22,633 bases of DNA, from positions 1 through 22,633 of the forward strand of contig NZ_JARWGJ010000187.1 in NCBI RefSeq assembly GCF_040409695.1, given 5' to 3'. The position numbers and the translations under genes were made by a program. Position 1 is the first letter of the stretch; each line of letters opens with the position of its first letter. Shown piece after piece: positions 13,800 to 22,067 of this stretch. The DNA comes from Longimonas sp040409695. Its GTDB lineage: Bacteria > Bacteroidota > Rhodothermia > Rhodothermales > Salinibacteraceae. The notes under the pieces are model-generated. The model made no database searches. It had not been told where the DNA came from and saw nothing but the letters and a program-made list of their open reading frames with translations.

Positions 13800-16442
13800 A
13801 TGAGTACCTCTGTTAACGTAGGATCTGCTCCGGCACGCTCGGAAGCTACCGCTCCCGACACCCCCTGCGCACACTGCGGTCTGCCAGTGGGAAGCACGCC
13901 CGTGCATGACCCTGCTGCCGAAAACGCAGATGCATTCTGCTGCACGGGCTGCCAGGCCGTCTACCATACGCTGCACGAAGCGGGTATGCACGACACCTAC
14001 TATCGCCTGTCGGGCATCGGACAAGAACGTAGTCCGCAGCCCGCACAGGCCCGTCCCGACGAGCTGGTCTATGCCGAGCTGGGGACCGATGACTTTCTCG
14101 CCGAGCACGCTCCGCTCCGCGACGATGGCACACGCGCCATCACGCTTTTCGTGGACGGCGTGCACTGCGCTGCCTGTGTATGGCTGGTAGAGCGCCTTAC
14201 CGATGCGTTCGGGGGCGTCACGGATGCCCTGCTTGATCTGCCGCGCGCTCGCTTGCGCCTGGAGTGGGACCCAGACCGCGTTTCGCTGCCCGAGGTGGCC
14301 GATTGGCTCTCTCAGTTTGGATACCGCGTGCATCCGGTGCGCCAAGACCAGCATCAGGCCCGTACCGATGAAGAGCGCCGCCTGCTTCTTAAGGTAGGTA
14401 TCTGCTGGGCGCTTGCCGGAAACGTAATGCTGCTTGCACTGGCGCTCTATGCCGGGCTCGATGCTGTCGACTCAACGCTCAACGCCGCCGCCCATTGGGT
14501 GAGCTTCGGGCTGGCTATACCCGCAGTGCTTTACGGGGGCAGCGAGTTCGTGCGGCGCGCATGGTCCTCCGTCAAGTGGGCCTGGCACCAGGGCACAGCA
14601 CGCCATCTGCATATGGACCTGCCCATTGCACTGGGCATCTGGGTGGGCTTTCTCGATAGCGTATGGGGCACTGTATCAGGACGTGGCGAGGTGTGGTTTG
14701 ACTCGATCACGGTTCTGATCGCCGCCGTCCTAACCGCCCGATGGCTGCAGCTACGCAGCCGCCGACTCGCCGGTGATGCCAGCGACCGTCTGCTTGCCCT
14801 GCTGCCGACGATGGCTCATCAGGTGGGGGGCGACGGGACGACCACACCTGTACGGGTCGATACGCTGCAGCCCGGAGACTGCGTGCGTGTGCGTCCGGGC
14901 GACACCATTCCGGTAGATGGTGTGGTGGAAGACGGGCGTTCGTCGGTCAACAACGCAGTGCTCACCGGCGAGCACCAGCCCACCCCTGTCGAGCCGGGCG
15001 ATGAAGTCACCGGCGGCGCCACCAACCTCAGCACACCGCTCATCGTGCGTGTAACCGCGACAGGCGAAGCCTCATCAATCGGACAGCTGCTGGCCTGGGT
15101 GCGCGAAGAAGCACCGAAGTCGGCCCGCGTGGCACATCTGGCCGATCGAATTACCGGGTACTTCGTGGCGGGTGTAGCCACGCTGGCCATTCTTACGGCG
15201 ACCCTTTGGCTCATGTGGGCTCCCGACGAAGCCATGCGGCACGTTGTAGCACTGCTCGTAATCACGTGTCCCTGTGCGCTTGGCATGGCTACGCCGCTCT
15301 CGCTCGCGGTGGCAACCGGGCAGGCTGCGCAGACCGGCATCTTCGTTAAGAGCGAGATCACCCTTGAGCGCTGTCAGGAGGTCGACGCAATCGTGCTCGA
15401 CAAAACGGGCACGCTCACCGAAGGGCAGCTTGCGCTGCTGGATACGCACGGCGAGCCCGAAGCCGTAGCATGGGCGGCTGCCCTCGAAACAAATAGCAGC
15501 CATCCGGTCGCCCAGGCGCTTACCGCTGCGCATCCCGTAGACCCTGAAGTTGCTGCACGTATCGACGACATCGACCATATCGCTGGACGCGGACTGAGCG
15601 GCACTGTAGACGGACGCCGCGTCGTTGTGGGGCGCCCTGACTGGATTACGCAAGAGGCCTCGTGCGAGGAGCCCCTCCGCGCTGCTGTCCGCAATGCAGC
15701 TTCGAATGGGCATACACCGGTAGCGGTAGCGGTAGATGGCGTTGTGCAGGCCGTCTGCGTATTTGGCGATCGCCTGCGCCCTGAGGTGCCCGCCCTGGTG
15801 CGGAAGTGGCAGGAGGCCGGCCACCGCGTTATGATCCTCTCGGGCGACCACCCCGCCGTGGTCCGGCACGTGGCGGATAAGCTTAGCATTCCAGAAGAAG
15901 ATGCCCGTGGGCACGTCTCTCCGGCCGAGAAACGGGCTGCCATTGAGCACCTGCACGATGAAGGGTACACCATGGCCATGGTCGGCGACGGGGTGAATGA
16001 CGCGGGCGCGCTGCAGCAGGCCGATATAGGCATCGCAGTTGACGGAGGCGCAACACCAAGCCTCGTCGCGGCCGACGTGTTCTTGACCCGCCAGGGCCTC
16101 GCTCCGATTGATGATCTTTTCAACGGCGCATCAAATACGATGCGGGTGATACGGGGCACCCTTACCTTTTCGTTGATGTATAATCTTGCCGGAGGTACTG
16201 CAGCGATGGCCGGGCTCGTCGGTCCGCTCGTGGCCGCGGTCGCAATGCCGGTAAGCTCGCTGGTGGTTGTGACAGCCGCAATAACGCAGCGGAGCTTTGC
16301 CGTGAGCGGTGCTGCCGAGGCTCCCCGATCGTCCGTGCCAGCGGATACCCCAGCGCCGCCCCACGACACCGACCGGTCGCCCAAAGCCTCACCAGCGCTC
16401 GACCACGTACCCGGGCATCCGAGTACCAAGCAGGCGGCATAG
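13800..16442 (+). CDS. ccoI: Copper-transporting P1B-type ATPase CcoI (FixI)
   Basis: 880-residue P-type ATPase that exports Cu(I) for cbb3 assembly. The N-terminus has a Cys-rich metal-binding segment (C23AHC26 and CCTGC at 47-51) typical of the CcoI/CopA2 type, then a heavy-metal-associated domain with C123AAC126. Membrane helices carry the copper motif CPC at 490-492. The actuator loop reads TGEH (389-392) instead of the common TGES. Phosphorylation occurs at Asp534 in DKTGT. The nucleotide domain has SHPV (His568-Pro569), and the hinge reads GDGVNDAGAL (729 onward). The last helices contain YN and MPVSS. A hydrophilic tail of about 45 residues rich in Pro and Ser follows. It lies in the order ccoH-ccoI-ccoS with short gaps. 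Confidence 0.96.
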   Translation: MSTSVNVGSAPARSEATAPDTPCAHCGLPVGSTPVHDPAAENADAFCCTGCQAVYHTLHEAGMHDTYYRLSGIGQERSPQPAQARPDELVYAELGTDDFLAEHAPLRDDGTRAITLFVDGVHCAACVWLVERLTDAFGGVTDALLDLPRARLRLEWDPDRVSLPEVADWLSQFGYRVHPVRQDQHQARTDEERRLLLKVGICWALAGNVMLLALALYAGLDAVDSTLNAAAHWVSFGLAIPAVLYGGSEFVRRAWSSVKWAWHQGTARHLHMDLPIALGIWVGFLDSVWGTVSGRGEVWFDSITVLIAAVLTARWLQLRSRRLAGDASDRLLALLPTMAHQVGGDGTTTPVRVDTLQPGDCVRVRPGDTIPVDGVVEDGRSSVNNAVLTGEHQPTPVEPGDEVTGGATNLSTPLIVRVTATGEASSIGQLLAWVREEAPKSARVAHLADRITGYFVAGVATLAILTATLWLMWAPDEAMRHVVALLVITCPCALGMATPLSLAVATGQAAQTGIFVKSEITLERCQEVDAIVLDKTGTLTEGQLALLDTHGEPEAVAWAAALETNSSHPVAQALTAAHPVDPEVAARIDDIDHIAGRGLSGTVDGRRVVVGRPDWITQEASCEEPLRAAVRNAASNGHTPVAVAVDGVVQAVCVFGDRLRPEVPALVRKWQEAGHRVMILSGDHPAVVRHVADKLSIPEEDARGHVSPAEKRAAIEHLHDEGYTMAMVGDGVNDAGALQQADIGIAVDGGATPSLVAADVFLTRQGLAPIDDLFNGASNTMRVIRGTLTFSLMYNLAGGTAAMAGLVGPLVAAVAMPVSSLVVVTAAITQRSFAVSGAAEAPRSSVPADTPAPPHDTDRSPKASPALDHVPGHPSTKQAA

Positions 16443-16477
16443 CCCCATGCTGCGTTCCAATCAGACGAGACGTACCC

Positions 16478-16669
16478 ATGAATATATTGTATGTCCTTGT
16501 TCCCCTGGCGCTTTTACTTGCTGGCGCGGGTGTGGCGGCCTTTGTATGGTCGGTACGTACCGGACAATATGACGATGTGGAAACGCCGTCCATGCGTATC
16601 CTTATGGATGATGACATGCAGGCACCAACATCCGAGCCCGAATCGGACCAACCAGCCTCGGAAAATTAG
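16478..16669 (+). CDS. ccoS: cbb3 oxidase maturation protein CcoS (FixS)
   Basis: 63-residue single-helix membrane protein required for cofactor insertion into cbb3 oxidase in other bacteria. The start MNILYVLVPLALLLAG, the helix end WSVRTGQYDD and the short MRILMDDD segment match the CcoS family closely. The acidic Ser/Glu tail is a few residues long. It lies 35 bp after ccoI and is the last recognised cco gene. Confidence 0.93.
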   Translation: MNILYVLVPLALLLAGAGVAAFVWSVRTGQYDDVETPSMRILMDDDMQAPTSEPESDQPASEN

Positions 16670-16783
16670 AATGTGAGAACGCGCTACGGTAGCGCTAAGT
16701 GCAGCGCCTGTGGTTCGCGCGCGTTTTTGCACCTGGCGCATTTGGTTCGTATCCCCTTGAACAGATATAACGACAAAACCGCT

Positions 16784-17347
16784 ATGCCTTCAACGACTCA
16801 GACGGAGACCCCACCAAGTCCGCCAACACCCAATGCCGCCCCGTCGGCCCCACGTCCGCAAAAACCGACAGCGGGCCGCACGGTAGATGGCCGCATGACC
16901 GAGTTTCACTGGAGCGACTACGCCGGTGCCAACACCTACCGGCTGCAGATCAGTCCGACCGACTCGTTTGAGTCGCTCCATGTGGATTTTACGGTGGAAG
17001 ATACAACCGTAACAGAGCTTTCGGGACTGCTTCCGATTGACGGGTCAACGTGGTACTGGCGCGTGCGTGCCGAAGACATCGCAAGCGACTGGAGCGATCC
17101 CGCCGCATTCACCGCCGGGCGTTCTGACGAAGAGTCGGCGCCGGGAGAGAAAAAGCAACGGGATGCGGACAAGCGCAAAGCTGCTGAGGCATCAGCCCGC
17201 GCAGCGAGCACGGCAAAAGAACCTGAAGGAGAGGCCGAAGTGCCCTTTCATACGGCGCAGACGTCGTCGAAGTGGGTGATCATTGCGGCGGCCGTGATGG
17301 TGTCGAGCTTCATCGCAACGGTGATTGCGATTGCAATGGCGCTCTAA
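16784..17347 (+). CDS. Tail-anchored fibronectin type III domain protein of unknown function
   Basis: 187 residues. A Pro/Thr-rich start (1-30) is followed by one fibronectin-III-like beta domain (about 32-112) with the marks YRLQIS, LLPIDGSTWYWRVRA and WSDPAAFT. A charged helical linker (about 113-155) leads to a single membrane helix at the extreme C-terminus (164-187). There is no signal peptide, so the FN3 domain is predicted on the cytoplasmic side of a tail-anchored protein, or outside if the topology is inverted. I do not know a named family. It begins 114 bp after ccoS on the same strand and may be co-transcribed, so a role near the oxidase is possible but unproven. The ATG at 16784 is chosen because the 37 residues before it look non-coding. 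Confidence 0.75.
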   Translation: MPSTTQTETPPSPPTPNAAPSAPRPQKPTAGRTVDGRMTEFHWSDYAGANTYRLQISPTDSFESLHVDFTVEDTTVTELSGLLPIDGSTWYWRVRAEDIASDWSDPAAFTAGRSDEESAPGEKKQRDADKRKAAEASARAASTAKEPEGEAEVPFHTAQTSSKWVIIAAAVMVSSFIATVIAIAMAL

Positions 17348-17807
17348 GAGGTGCGGACACGTCATAGCAGATGGGAGGAGAAGCATTAAGAACCTGTTTG
17401 ATTTCTTAATTTGGACTGCGAGCGGCTCCGCTGGGCTGCAAATTGTCCCCGATATACGGGTATCAGTCGGGCTTGCGCCCTCGTGTCGGTCCGTAACCCC
17501 GGCTACGAACCTCTATCGTGGTTCAATTTTCGCCGCAGCGGCGCTCGCTCTCGCCCGCAAACCAAAACCTAAACAGGTTCTAAGGGTGCTCAGCCATCTA
17601 TACGTCTATCCTCCACGTACCAGCTGGGGAGGCAGAACAGGGATGGGGACGCAGCGCAGTGCGAAAACACGCGCCGCTATATCCACTCTGGAAGATACCT
17701 GCCACGAGGCCTTTATGGTAGCCCTCCGATGAAAACGCTTCCGTGAAAACACTGGAAGTCGCTGGACACGGACGCCGGTTGCGCCGTTATATATTGCGGA
17801 TATTATT
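17348..17807. other. Intergenic region with a MITE-like insertion upstream of ldh
   Basis: 460 bp between the FN3 protein gene and ldh. It contains the 191-bp element at 17390-17580. An open frame across it (to 17732) is composed mostly of element sequence and resembles nothing known. Just before the ldh start, the AT-rich TTATATATTGCGGATATTATT is a likely promoter region. Confidence 0.6.
17390..17580. mobile_element. 191-bp MITE-like element with terminal inverted repeats and TAA target duplication
   Basis: Perfect 10-bp terminal inverted repeats GAACCTGTTT (17390-17399) and AAACAGGTTC (17571-17580) are flanked on both sides by TAA (17387-17389 and 17581-17583). The similarity of the ends continues imperfectly to about 56 bp inward, including a GC-rich GAGCG part and an AAATTG at the same depth. 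There is no transposase. A 3-bp TNA duplication is typical of IS5-family (IS1031-type) transposons, so a non-autonomous derivative of such an element is inferred. Confidence 0.7.
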
Positions 17808-18776
17808 ATGCATAAGACCCCCGCAAAAAACATGATCCAACGGCGCACCATAGGCATTGTCGGTGTCGGCAATGTAGGAAAAGCAGCAGCGTATGCGCTG
17901 TTCAACCAGCGGCTTGCCAGCGAAATCATCCTGCTCGACGTAGACCACAAGCGTGCAGAAGGCGAGGCGATGGACCTCATGCACGGGCAGATGCTCGTAG
18001 GCAACGTATCGGCACGAGCGGGAAGGTATCCCGATATGGCCGACGCGCAGCTAATCGTGATATCAGCCGGTGCAAGCCAGCAGAGTCCCGGCGAAACGCG
18101 GCTGGAGCTGCTTGAGCGTAACGTGCGCATCTTCGAGCAGGTTGTCAACGAGCTCGACGAGCATGCTCCGAATGCTATGTTGGTTGTAGCAACCAACCCG
18201 GTTGACGTGCTCACGTACGTCACGCAGGAGCTCTCCGACCGCCCGGCCGAGCGAATTATCGGCACGGGCACGCTGCTCGATACAGCACGCTTTCGGGCGC
18301 TTCTGGGGCGCCACTACGGCGTGGACCCGCGCTCGGTGCATGCGTACATCCTTGGCGAGCATGGCGATTCGGAGGTGCCAATCTGGAGCAACGCAACGAT
18401 TGGGAACCAGCTTATCAAAGACGGCCCTGTCGTCGGCAAAGAGTTCGATGAGAACACCATGCATAAGATCTTTGAGGATGCGCGCGACGCCGCTTATCAG
18501 ATTATCGAGCGCAAGGGCCACACCGATACAGCGATCGGCGTTGTGATTGCACGCATTGTGCGAGCGGTCGTTGAAGATCAGCGCAGCGTGCTTCCGGTAA
18601 GTGTGCAGACCAGTGGGGCCTATGGCATCGAAGACGTATGCTTGAGCCTGCCCGCCGTAGTCGGTCGTCACGGCATTGACGGTCGCGTAACGCCGAAGCT
18701 AACCGCCAAGGAGCACGACGGGCTGCATGCCTCAGCCGACGTTCTCAAGAAAAGCCGTGAAGGACTGTCGCTGTAG
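17808..18776 (+). CDS. ldh: L-lactate dehydrogenase
   Basis: 322-residue cytoplasmic NAD-dependent 2-hydroxyacid dehydrogenase of the LDH/MDH family, reducing pyruvate to L-lactate. The nucleotide fold has GVGNVG (19-24) and the NAD-selecting Asp44. Catalytic parts: Arg98 in PGETR, Asp158 and Arg161 in LLDTARF, and the proton-relay His185 in GEHGDSEVP. The specificity loop reads AGASQQSPGETR: Gln where malate dehydrogenases have Arg, so lactate dehydrogenase is preferred, but the loop is one residue longer than AGANQKPGETR-type loops. Either ATG 17808 or 17832 could be the start; the later one would place the first strand at residue 6. It ends before a strong terminator and converges on the rhomboid gene. 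Confidence 0.88.
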   Translation: MHKTPAKNMIQRRTIGIVGVGNVGKAAAYALFNQRLASEIILLDVDHKRAEGEAMDLMHGQMLVGNVSARAGRYPDMADAQLIVISAGASQQSPGETRLELLERNVRIFEQVVNELDEHAPNAMLVVATNPVDVLTYVTQELSDRPAERIIGTGTLLDTARFRALLGRHYGVDPRSVHAYILGEHGDSEVPIWSNATIGNQLIKDGPVVGKEFDENTMHKIFEDARDAAYQIIERKGHTDTAIGVVIARIVRAVVEDQRSVLPVSVQTSGAYGIEDVCLSLPAVVGRHGIDGRVTPKLTAKEHDGLHASADVLKKSREGLSL

Positions 18777-18840
18777 TGAGGATACAGAAACAGTAAGGAA
18801 GAAAAGCAAGAAGACCCGGCAACACGAGGCCTACGAACGC

Positions 18841-18882
18841 AAAAAGCGAGGCGTGCTTAACAGGCACGGACCTCGCTTTTTT
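18841..18882. terminator. Bidirectional intrinsic terminator between ldh and rhomboid gene
   Basis: AAAAAGCGAGG (18841-18851) pairs with CCTCGCTTTTT (from 18871), and CGTGC pairs with GCACG inside, around TTAACAG. The stem is GC-rich with an A-run on one side and a T-run (TTTTTT to 18882) on the other. It therefore works for ldh from the left and the rhomboid gene from the right. Confidence 0.92.
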
Positions 18883-18910
18883 CTATGTTTCTATGGGTAC
18901 TTGTGAAGCG

Positions 18911-19930
18911 TTACGACTGACTGGCTTCGTACAGAATGCGTTTCTCCTCTTCACTCAGCGACTCGTAGCCATGCTCGCTGATTTTATCGAGGATACGGTC
19001 GACCTCATCCGTGTTAGACGAGGAAGCAGTTGCGGTGCTGCTACCGCGTTGCCTGGAGCTTTTCGTGCGTCGGGAGCGACTTTTACGCCCTGAGGAATCG
19101 TCTGCGCCAGAAGAGGACGAAGATGAAGACCCGACGTCGGGGTCACCTCCGAGCCACATCTCGATGCGATCCAGGAAGCTCATCTTCGGAGCGCTGGACG
19201 TTGAGGCGGTTCGGCTTCCGCGTCCGTGGCGCTGTGCAGTATACGAGCCGCGGCTACTTCCGCTGTCATCAAAGAAGATGCGAGCCCACGAGGTTACATC
19301 GATGCCTTTCTGCGATGCCCGTGCGCAGAGGAAGCCGGCCAGCGCCCCGCCCCAGTGAGCGGTAACAGCTACGCCCGATGAGGACAGTGCCAGGAGCGCG
19401 TCGATAGCGAGAAATCCGAGCACAAGGTAGAGCAGCTTGACCGTGCCCAGAAAGATAAGCGCGATCTTTTTATACGGATAGAGGATCGCCACGGCCATGA
19501 TGACGCCCAGCACGGCTCCACTGGCACCGTGAATGACGCTGCCAAAGAAGCCAGGCATGATCAGGCCAAACAGAAGAGAGAGCAGTCCACCACCCAATCC
19601 GCCAATCAGGTAGAGCGCAAGCAGCTCGTGGGAGCCATGCATGCGCTCAAACTCCTTCCCGATCCAATAGAGCCAGAGCATATTGAAGGCAATATGCAGT
19701 AGCCCAAAGAACCCGGGACCCAGGTGGAGGAAGTTGTATGTAACCAACTGCCAGGGCATGAGCACAGCGCCTGGCCAGATCGTGTTCAGGGCCAGAACGT
19801 TGTATACAAAGCTATTAACTGGGTCGACCCACCGTAGAAACTGCCACGCGACATACAGCACCACGTTAATGGCGATGAGCGTGCGCAGCGCTTTCGGTTG
19901 CCGGTTATACCACAATTGAAACTGGTTCAC
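18911..19930 (-). CDS. Rhomboid-family intramembrane serine protease with long Ser-rich tail
   Basis: 339 residues from a GTG start at 19930. About six membrane helices (17-205) carry the catalytic pair Ser137 in HGASGAV and His192 in AHWGG, and HIAFNMLWLY (79-88) with the oxyanion-type Asn. After the membrane part there is an amphipathic region, a run of Ser and basic residues (about 268-305), and a short acidic helix ending NTDEVDRILDKI then SLSEEEKRILYEAS, a tail seen in Bacteroidota rhomboids. Rhomboids cut single-pass membrane proteins within the membrane; the substrate here is unknown. An ATG at 19987 is also in frame, but the 19 extra residues are Cys-rich with low third-position GC, so GTG is preferred. 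It lies directly after a second rhomboid gene. Confidence 0.9.
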   Translation of the reverse strand: MNQFQLWYNRQPKALRTLIAINVVLYVAWQFLRWVDPVNSFVYNVLALNTIWPGAVLMPWQLVTYNFLHLGPGFFGLLHIAFNMLWLYWIGKEFERMHGSHELLALYLIGGLGGGLLSLLFGLIMPGFFGSVIHGASGAVLGVIMAVAILYPYKKIALIFLGTVKLLYLVLGFLAIDALLALSSSGVAVTAHWGGALAGFLCARASQKGIDVTSWARIFFDDSGSSRGSYTAQRHGRGSRTASTSSAPKMSFLDRIEMWLGGDPDVGSSSSSSSGADDSSGRKSRSRRTKSSRQRGSSTATASSSNTDEVDRILDKISEHGYESLSEEEKRILYEASQS

Positions 19931-20113
19931 AGCAGCGGTGACGATTGGGTTGCCAGAACAAATAGAGCAGAACGGATGCGTTCGCATCCACAAAACGTAT
20001 ACCCTGCATGTAGACGAAGGTTTTACGTGTTGCCCCTGCAAAGAGGCATAACGGCGTAACTATTCGCCTATTCGAAGAGCAGTCGCGCGTCAGTGGCCGA
20101 TGATCCATGCAGC

Positions 20114-20815
20114 CTACCAACGCATCTCCCGTTTCGGTCGCGTTGGAAGCTTGCCACGCCAGTACTGGATCAGCAAGAATCCGAAGACCATGCCGCCCAG
20201 GTGGGCAAAGTTTGCCACGCCAGCCTGTGTGCCCGATACGCCTGCATAGAGTTCAAACACCCCGAGCGCAAGAACGAGCCACTTCGCCTTGATGGGAAAA
20301 AGGAAGTAAAGGTAGATCGGCTGGTTGGGAAACATCATCCCGAATGCGAGCAGCACTCCGAATACACCGCCTGAAGCACCAATGGTTGGAACGTTGCTCT
20401 CGATAAACAGCAGGTGCGTAAGGGCAGCGCCAACTACACAGACGAAATAGAACGTCAGGAAGCGCTCCGATCCCCATTTGTTTTCGATCTGCACCCCGAA
20501 CATCCATAAGATGAACATATTGAACAGGATGTGCATGAAGCTACCATGCAGGAAGCTGTACGAAACAAGCTGCCAGGGCCAGAACCCAGGCGTTTCGCCG
20601 CGAAAGAAGAGCGTAACGCCCTGCTCGGGCGCGCCGGGTGGGTACAGCGCCATGTAGTTGAGCACTGTGGTAAGCGCAGCCGTATCGCTCAGCGTGGCCT
20701 CAGCAACCACCTGTGCCATGAAGAAAAGCCCGTTCAGGATCAGCAGATTCTTGATAACCGGTGGGAATACCGAGAACTGCTGAGGAGGCTGGTAGTAGTC
20801 TTGTCGTCGATTCAT
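20114..20815 (-). CDS. Rhomboid-family intramembrane serine protease
   Basis: 233 residues, six membrane helices. Motifs: LHGSFMHILFNMFILWMFG (89-107) with His and Asn of the family, catalytic Ser148 in IGASGGVFG, and His205 in FAHLGGMVFG. The N-terminus (1-20) is polar with Tyr, Gln and Pro; the C-terminus ends with a basic stretch. The ATG at 20815 is preferred to one 36 bp upstream because VIKNLLILN then follows at the usual distance. It is the first of two rhomboid genes on this strand (183 bp to the next). The substrate is unknown. It diverges from the LpxH-like gene. Confidence 0.92.
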   Translation of the reverse strand: MNRRQDYYQPPQQFSVFPPVIKNLLILNGLFFMAQVVAEATLSDTAALTTVLNYMALYPPGAPEQGVTLFFRGETPGFWPWQLVSYSFLHGSFMHILFNMFILWMFGVQIENKWGSERFLTFYFVCVVGAALTHLLFIESNVPTIGASGGVFGVLLAFGMMFPNQPIYLYFLFPIKAKWLVLALGVFELYAGVSGTQAGVANFAHLGGMVFGFLLIQYWRGKLPTRPKREMRW

Positions 20816-20972
20816 CGAGAGGGAAAGCCAGGGCGCGATCTGCGAATGCACGAAGACGCGAAGCGCGTCGTTTCGGCTGTACCATGATGCCCCGTATGAG
20901 GTTCAACGCGCCGCCGGCTCGTGCCGAAGGCGGCCCAATCATCGCTGCATTTTCCCATCGAACCGTGGTAGT

Positions 20973-21749
20973 GTGGTTCTCTTCTTTTCAGATATGCATC
21001 TCGGGCGGGGTCCTGCCTCGGCTGACCGGCGCCAGGAACGCGACCTGGTTGCATGCCTGCAAGCGCAATTCGAAGCCACCTCGCACCTCTACCTGCTTGG
21101 CGATGTGTTCGAAGCATTCATCGAGCACCGGGCCTACGTGCAGAAAAATCGCATGCAGCTTTACGCCGAACTGATGCGGTGGACGTCCAGCAGCCGCCCG
21201 GTTACCTACTTGCTGGGCAACCACGACCCATGGCACATCGACTTTATGGGCCACGAACTGGGTGTTCGCGTGGTCGATGGTGCCTGGCGTGCTCGCCACC
21301 ACGGGCAGCTGCTCCACCTTGTTCACGGGGATACAGTTGCATCCACCCATGGCATACTGGGACAGTGGATGCGCTGGGCGATGCGTGATGCACGCGCGGT
21401 TGCTGCATATCGGACACTGCTGCCGGCCGACTGGGGGCTGGCACTCGCCGAGTGGGCCAGTCGCGCGCTGCATGGTCCGCCCGACCCGGAGGTCGTGCAG
21501 TCGCTGCGAGCATACGCAAAACATATGCTTACGTCTGCGCCGGTCAGTGCGGTGCTCATGGGCCACAGTCACGTCCCCGAACTGACGCAGTGGAAGGTGG
21601 GTACCTATCTGAATACGGGGAACTGGTACGAAAAACGGACCTTTGTACGTTTGACTCATGATAGGTGGCATCTTATGCACTGGAACGGTGCTGATGCGAT
21701 CCCAATTAAAACGGCTCCGGTATCTACACCTTCTGAAACCGGTACCTGA
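20973..21749 (+). CDS. UDP-2,3-diacylglucosamine diphosphatase-like metallophosphoesterase (LpxH family)
   Basis: 258-residue calcineurin-type phosphoesterase. In lipid A synthesis LpxH-type enzymes hydrolyse UDP-2,3-diacylglucosamine to lipid X and UMP at the inner membrane face. Metal-binding motifs are complete: D7-M-H9 in FFSDMHLGR, Asp44 in LGDVFEAF, N83-H84-D85 in LLGNHDPW, His118 in LVHGD, and H198-S-H200 in MGHSHVPE. The GDVFE form and the C-terminal GTYLNTGNW fit the LpxH-like branch better than other phosphoesterases. It starts with GTG; no in-frame ATG lies just upstream, and the first strand (VVLFFSD) fits this start. Divergent from the rhomboid gene. Confidence 0.85.
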   Translation: MVLFFSDMHLGRGPASADRRQERDLVACLQAQFEATSHLYLLGDVFEAFIEHRAYVQKNRMQLYAELMRWTSSSRPVTYLLGNHDPWHIDFMGHELGVRVVDGAWRARHHGQLLHLVHGDTVASTHGILGQWMRWAMRDARAVAAYRTLLPADWGLALAEWASRALHGPPDPEVVQSLRAYAKHMLTSAPVSAVLMGHSHVPELTQWKVGTYLNTGNWYEKRTFVRLTHDRWHLMHWNGADAIPIKTAPVSTPSETGT

Positions 21750-22067
21750 GCACCGGAGTGCAGTACTGCACCGCTTAAACGCCATAATAGGGCCTGCCGC
21801 GCACAGATGCACAGGAAGTGCTGCACAAGTGCACAACGCTCTAAACAACTTTGGCCCTAAACGACCTTGTAAGCTTCTAACAGGCGTGTTTCTACAGGCC
21901 TGCTTACCATAAAGCATTGCGCGAAGGCTGGGTCGGGTGGTCGCGTCTGGTAATCGCAGGCTTTGTGCTATGTAGTCAGTTATGTAGCCAGCATGCTGCC
22001 TTGCCGAGCATTCCCGCCTCCCGCTCCTACGCATATATTCGTTCCTCAACGAACGCTGTGACACCTC
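21750..22067. other. Intergenic region upstream of the penicillin-binding protein gene
   Basis: 318 bp with no gene seen. It holds a perfect 14-bp palindrome (21758-21771) just after the lpxH-like stop, three TGCACA repeats (about 21806-21835), and a small CGTTC/GAACG stem before the next start. The AT-rich CATATATTC near 22033 could be the -10 region. Confidence 0.5.
21758..21771. repeat. Perfect 14-bp palindrome
   Basis: GTGCAGTACTGCAC is fully self-complementary and lies 9 bp after the lpxH-like stop. No T-run follows. It could be an operator or the core of a 3' hairpin. Confidence 0.4.

Noticed and set aside
17325..17732. 135-residue open frame after the FN3 gene
   Set aside because: Overlaps the FN3 gene end and is built mostly from the MITE-like element; no family resemblance.
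20988..22064. 358-residue minus-strand frame opposite the LpxH-like gene
   Set aside because: The plus strand has complete metallophosphoesterase motifs; the opposite frame is Cys/His/Arg-rich without domains.
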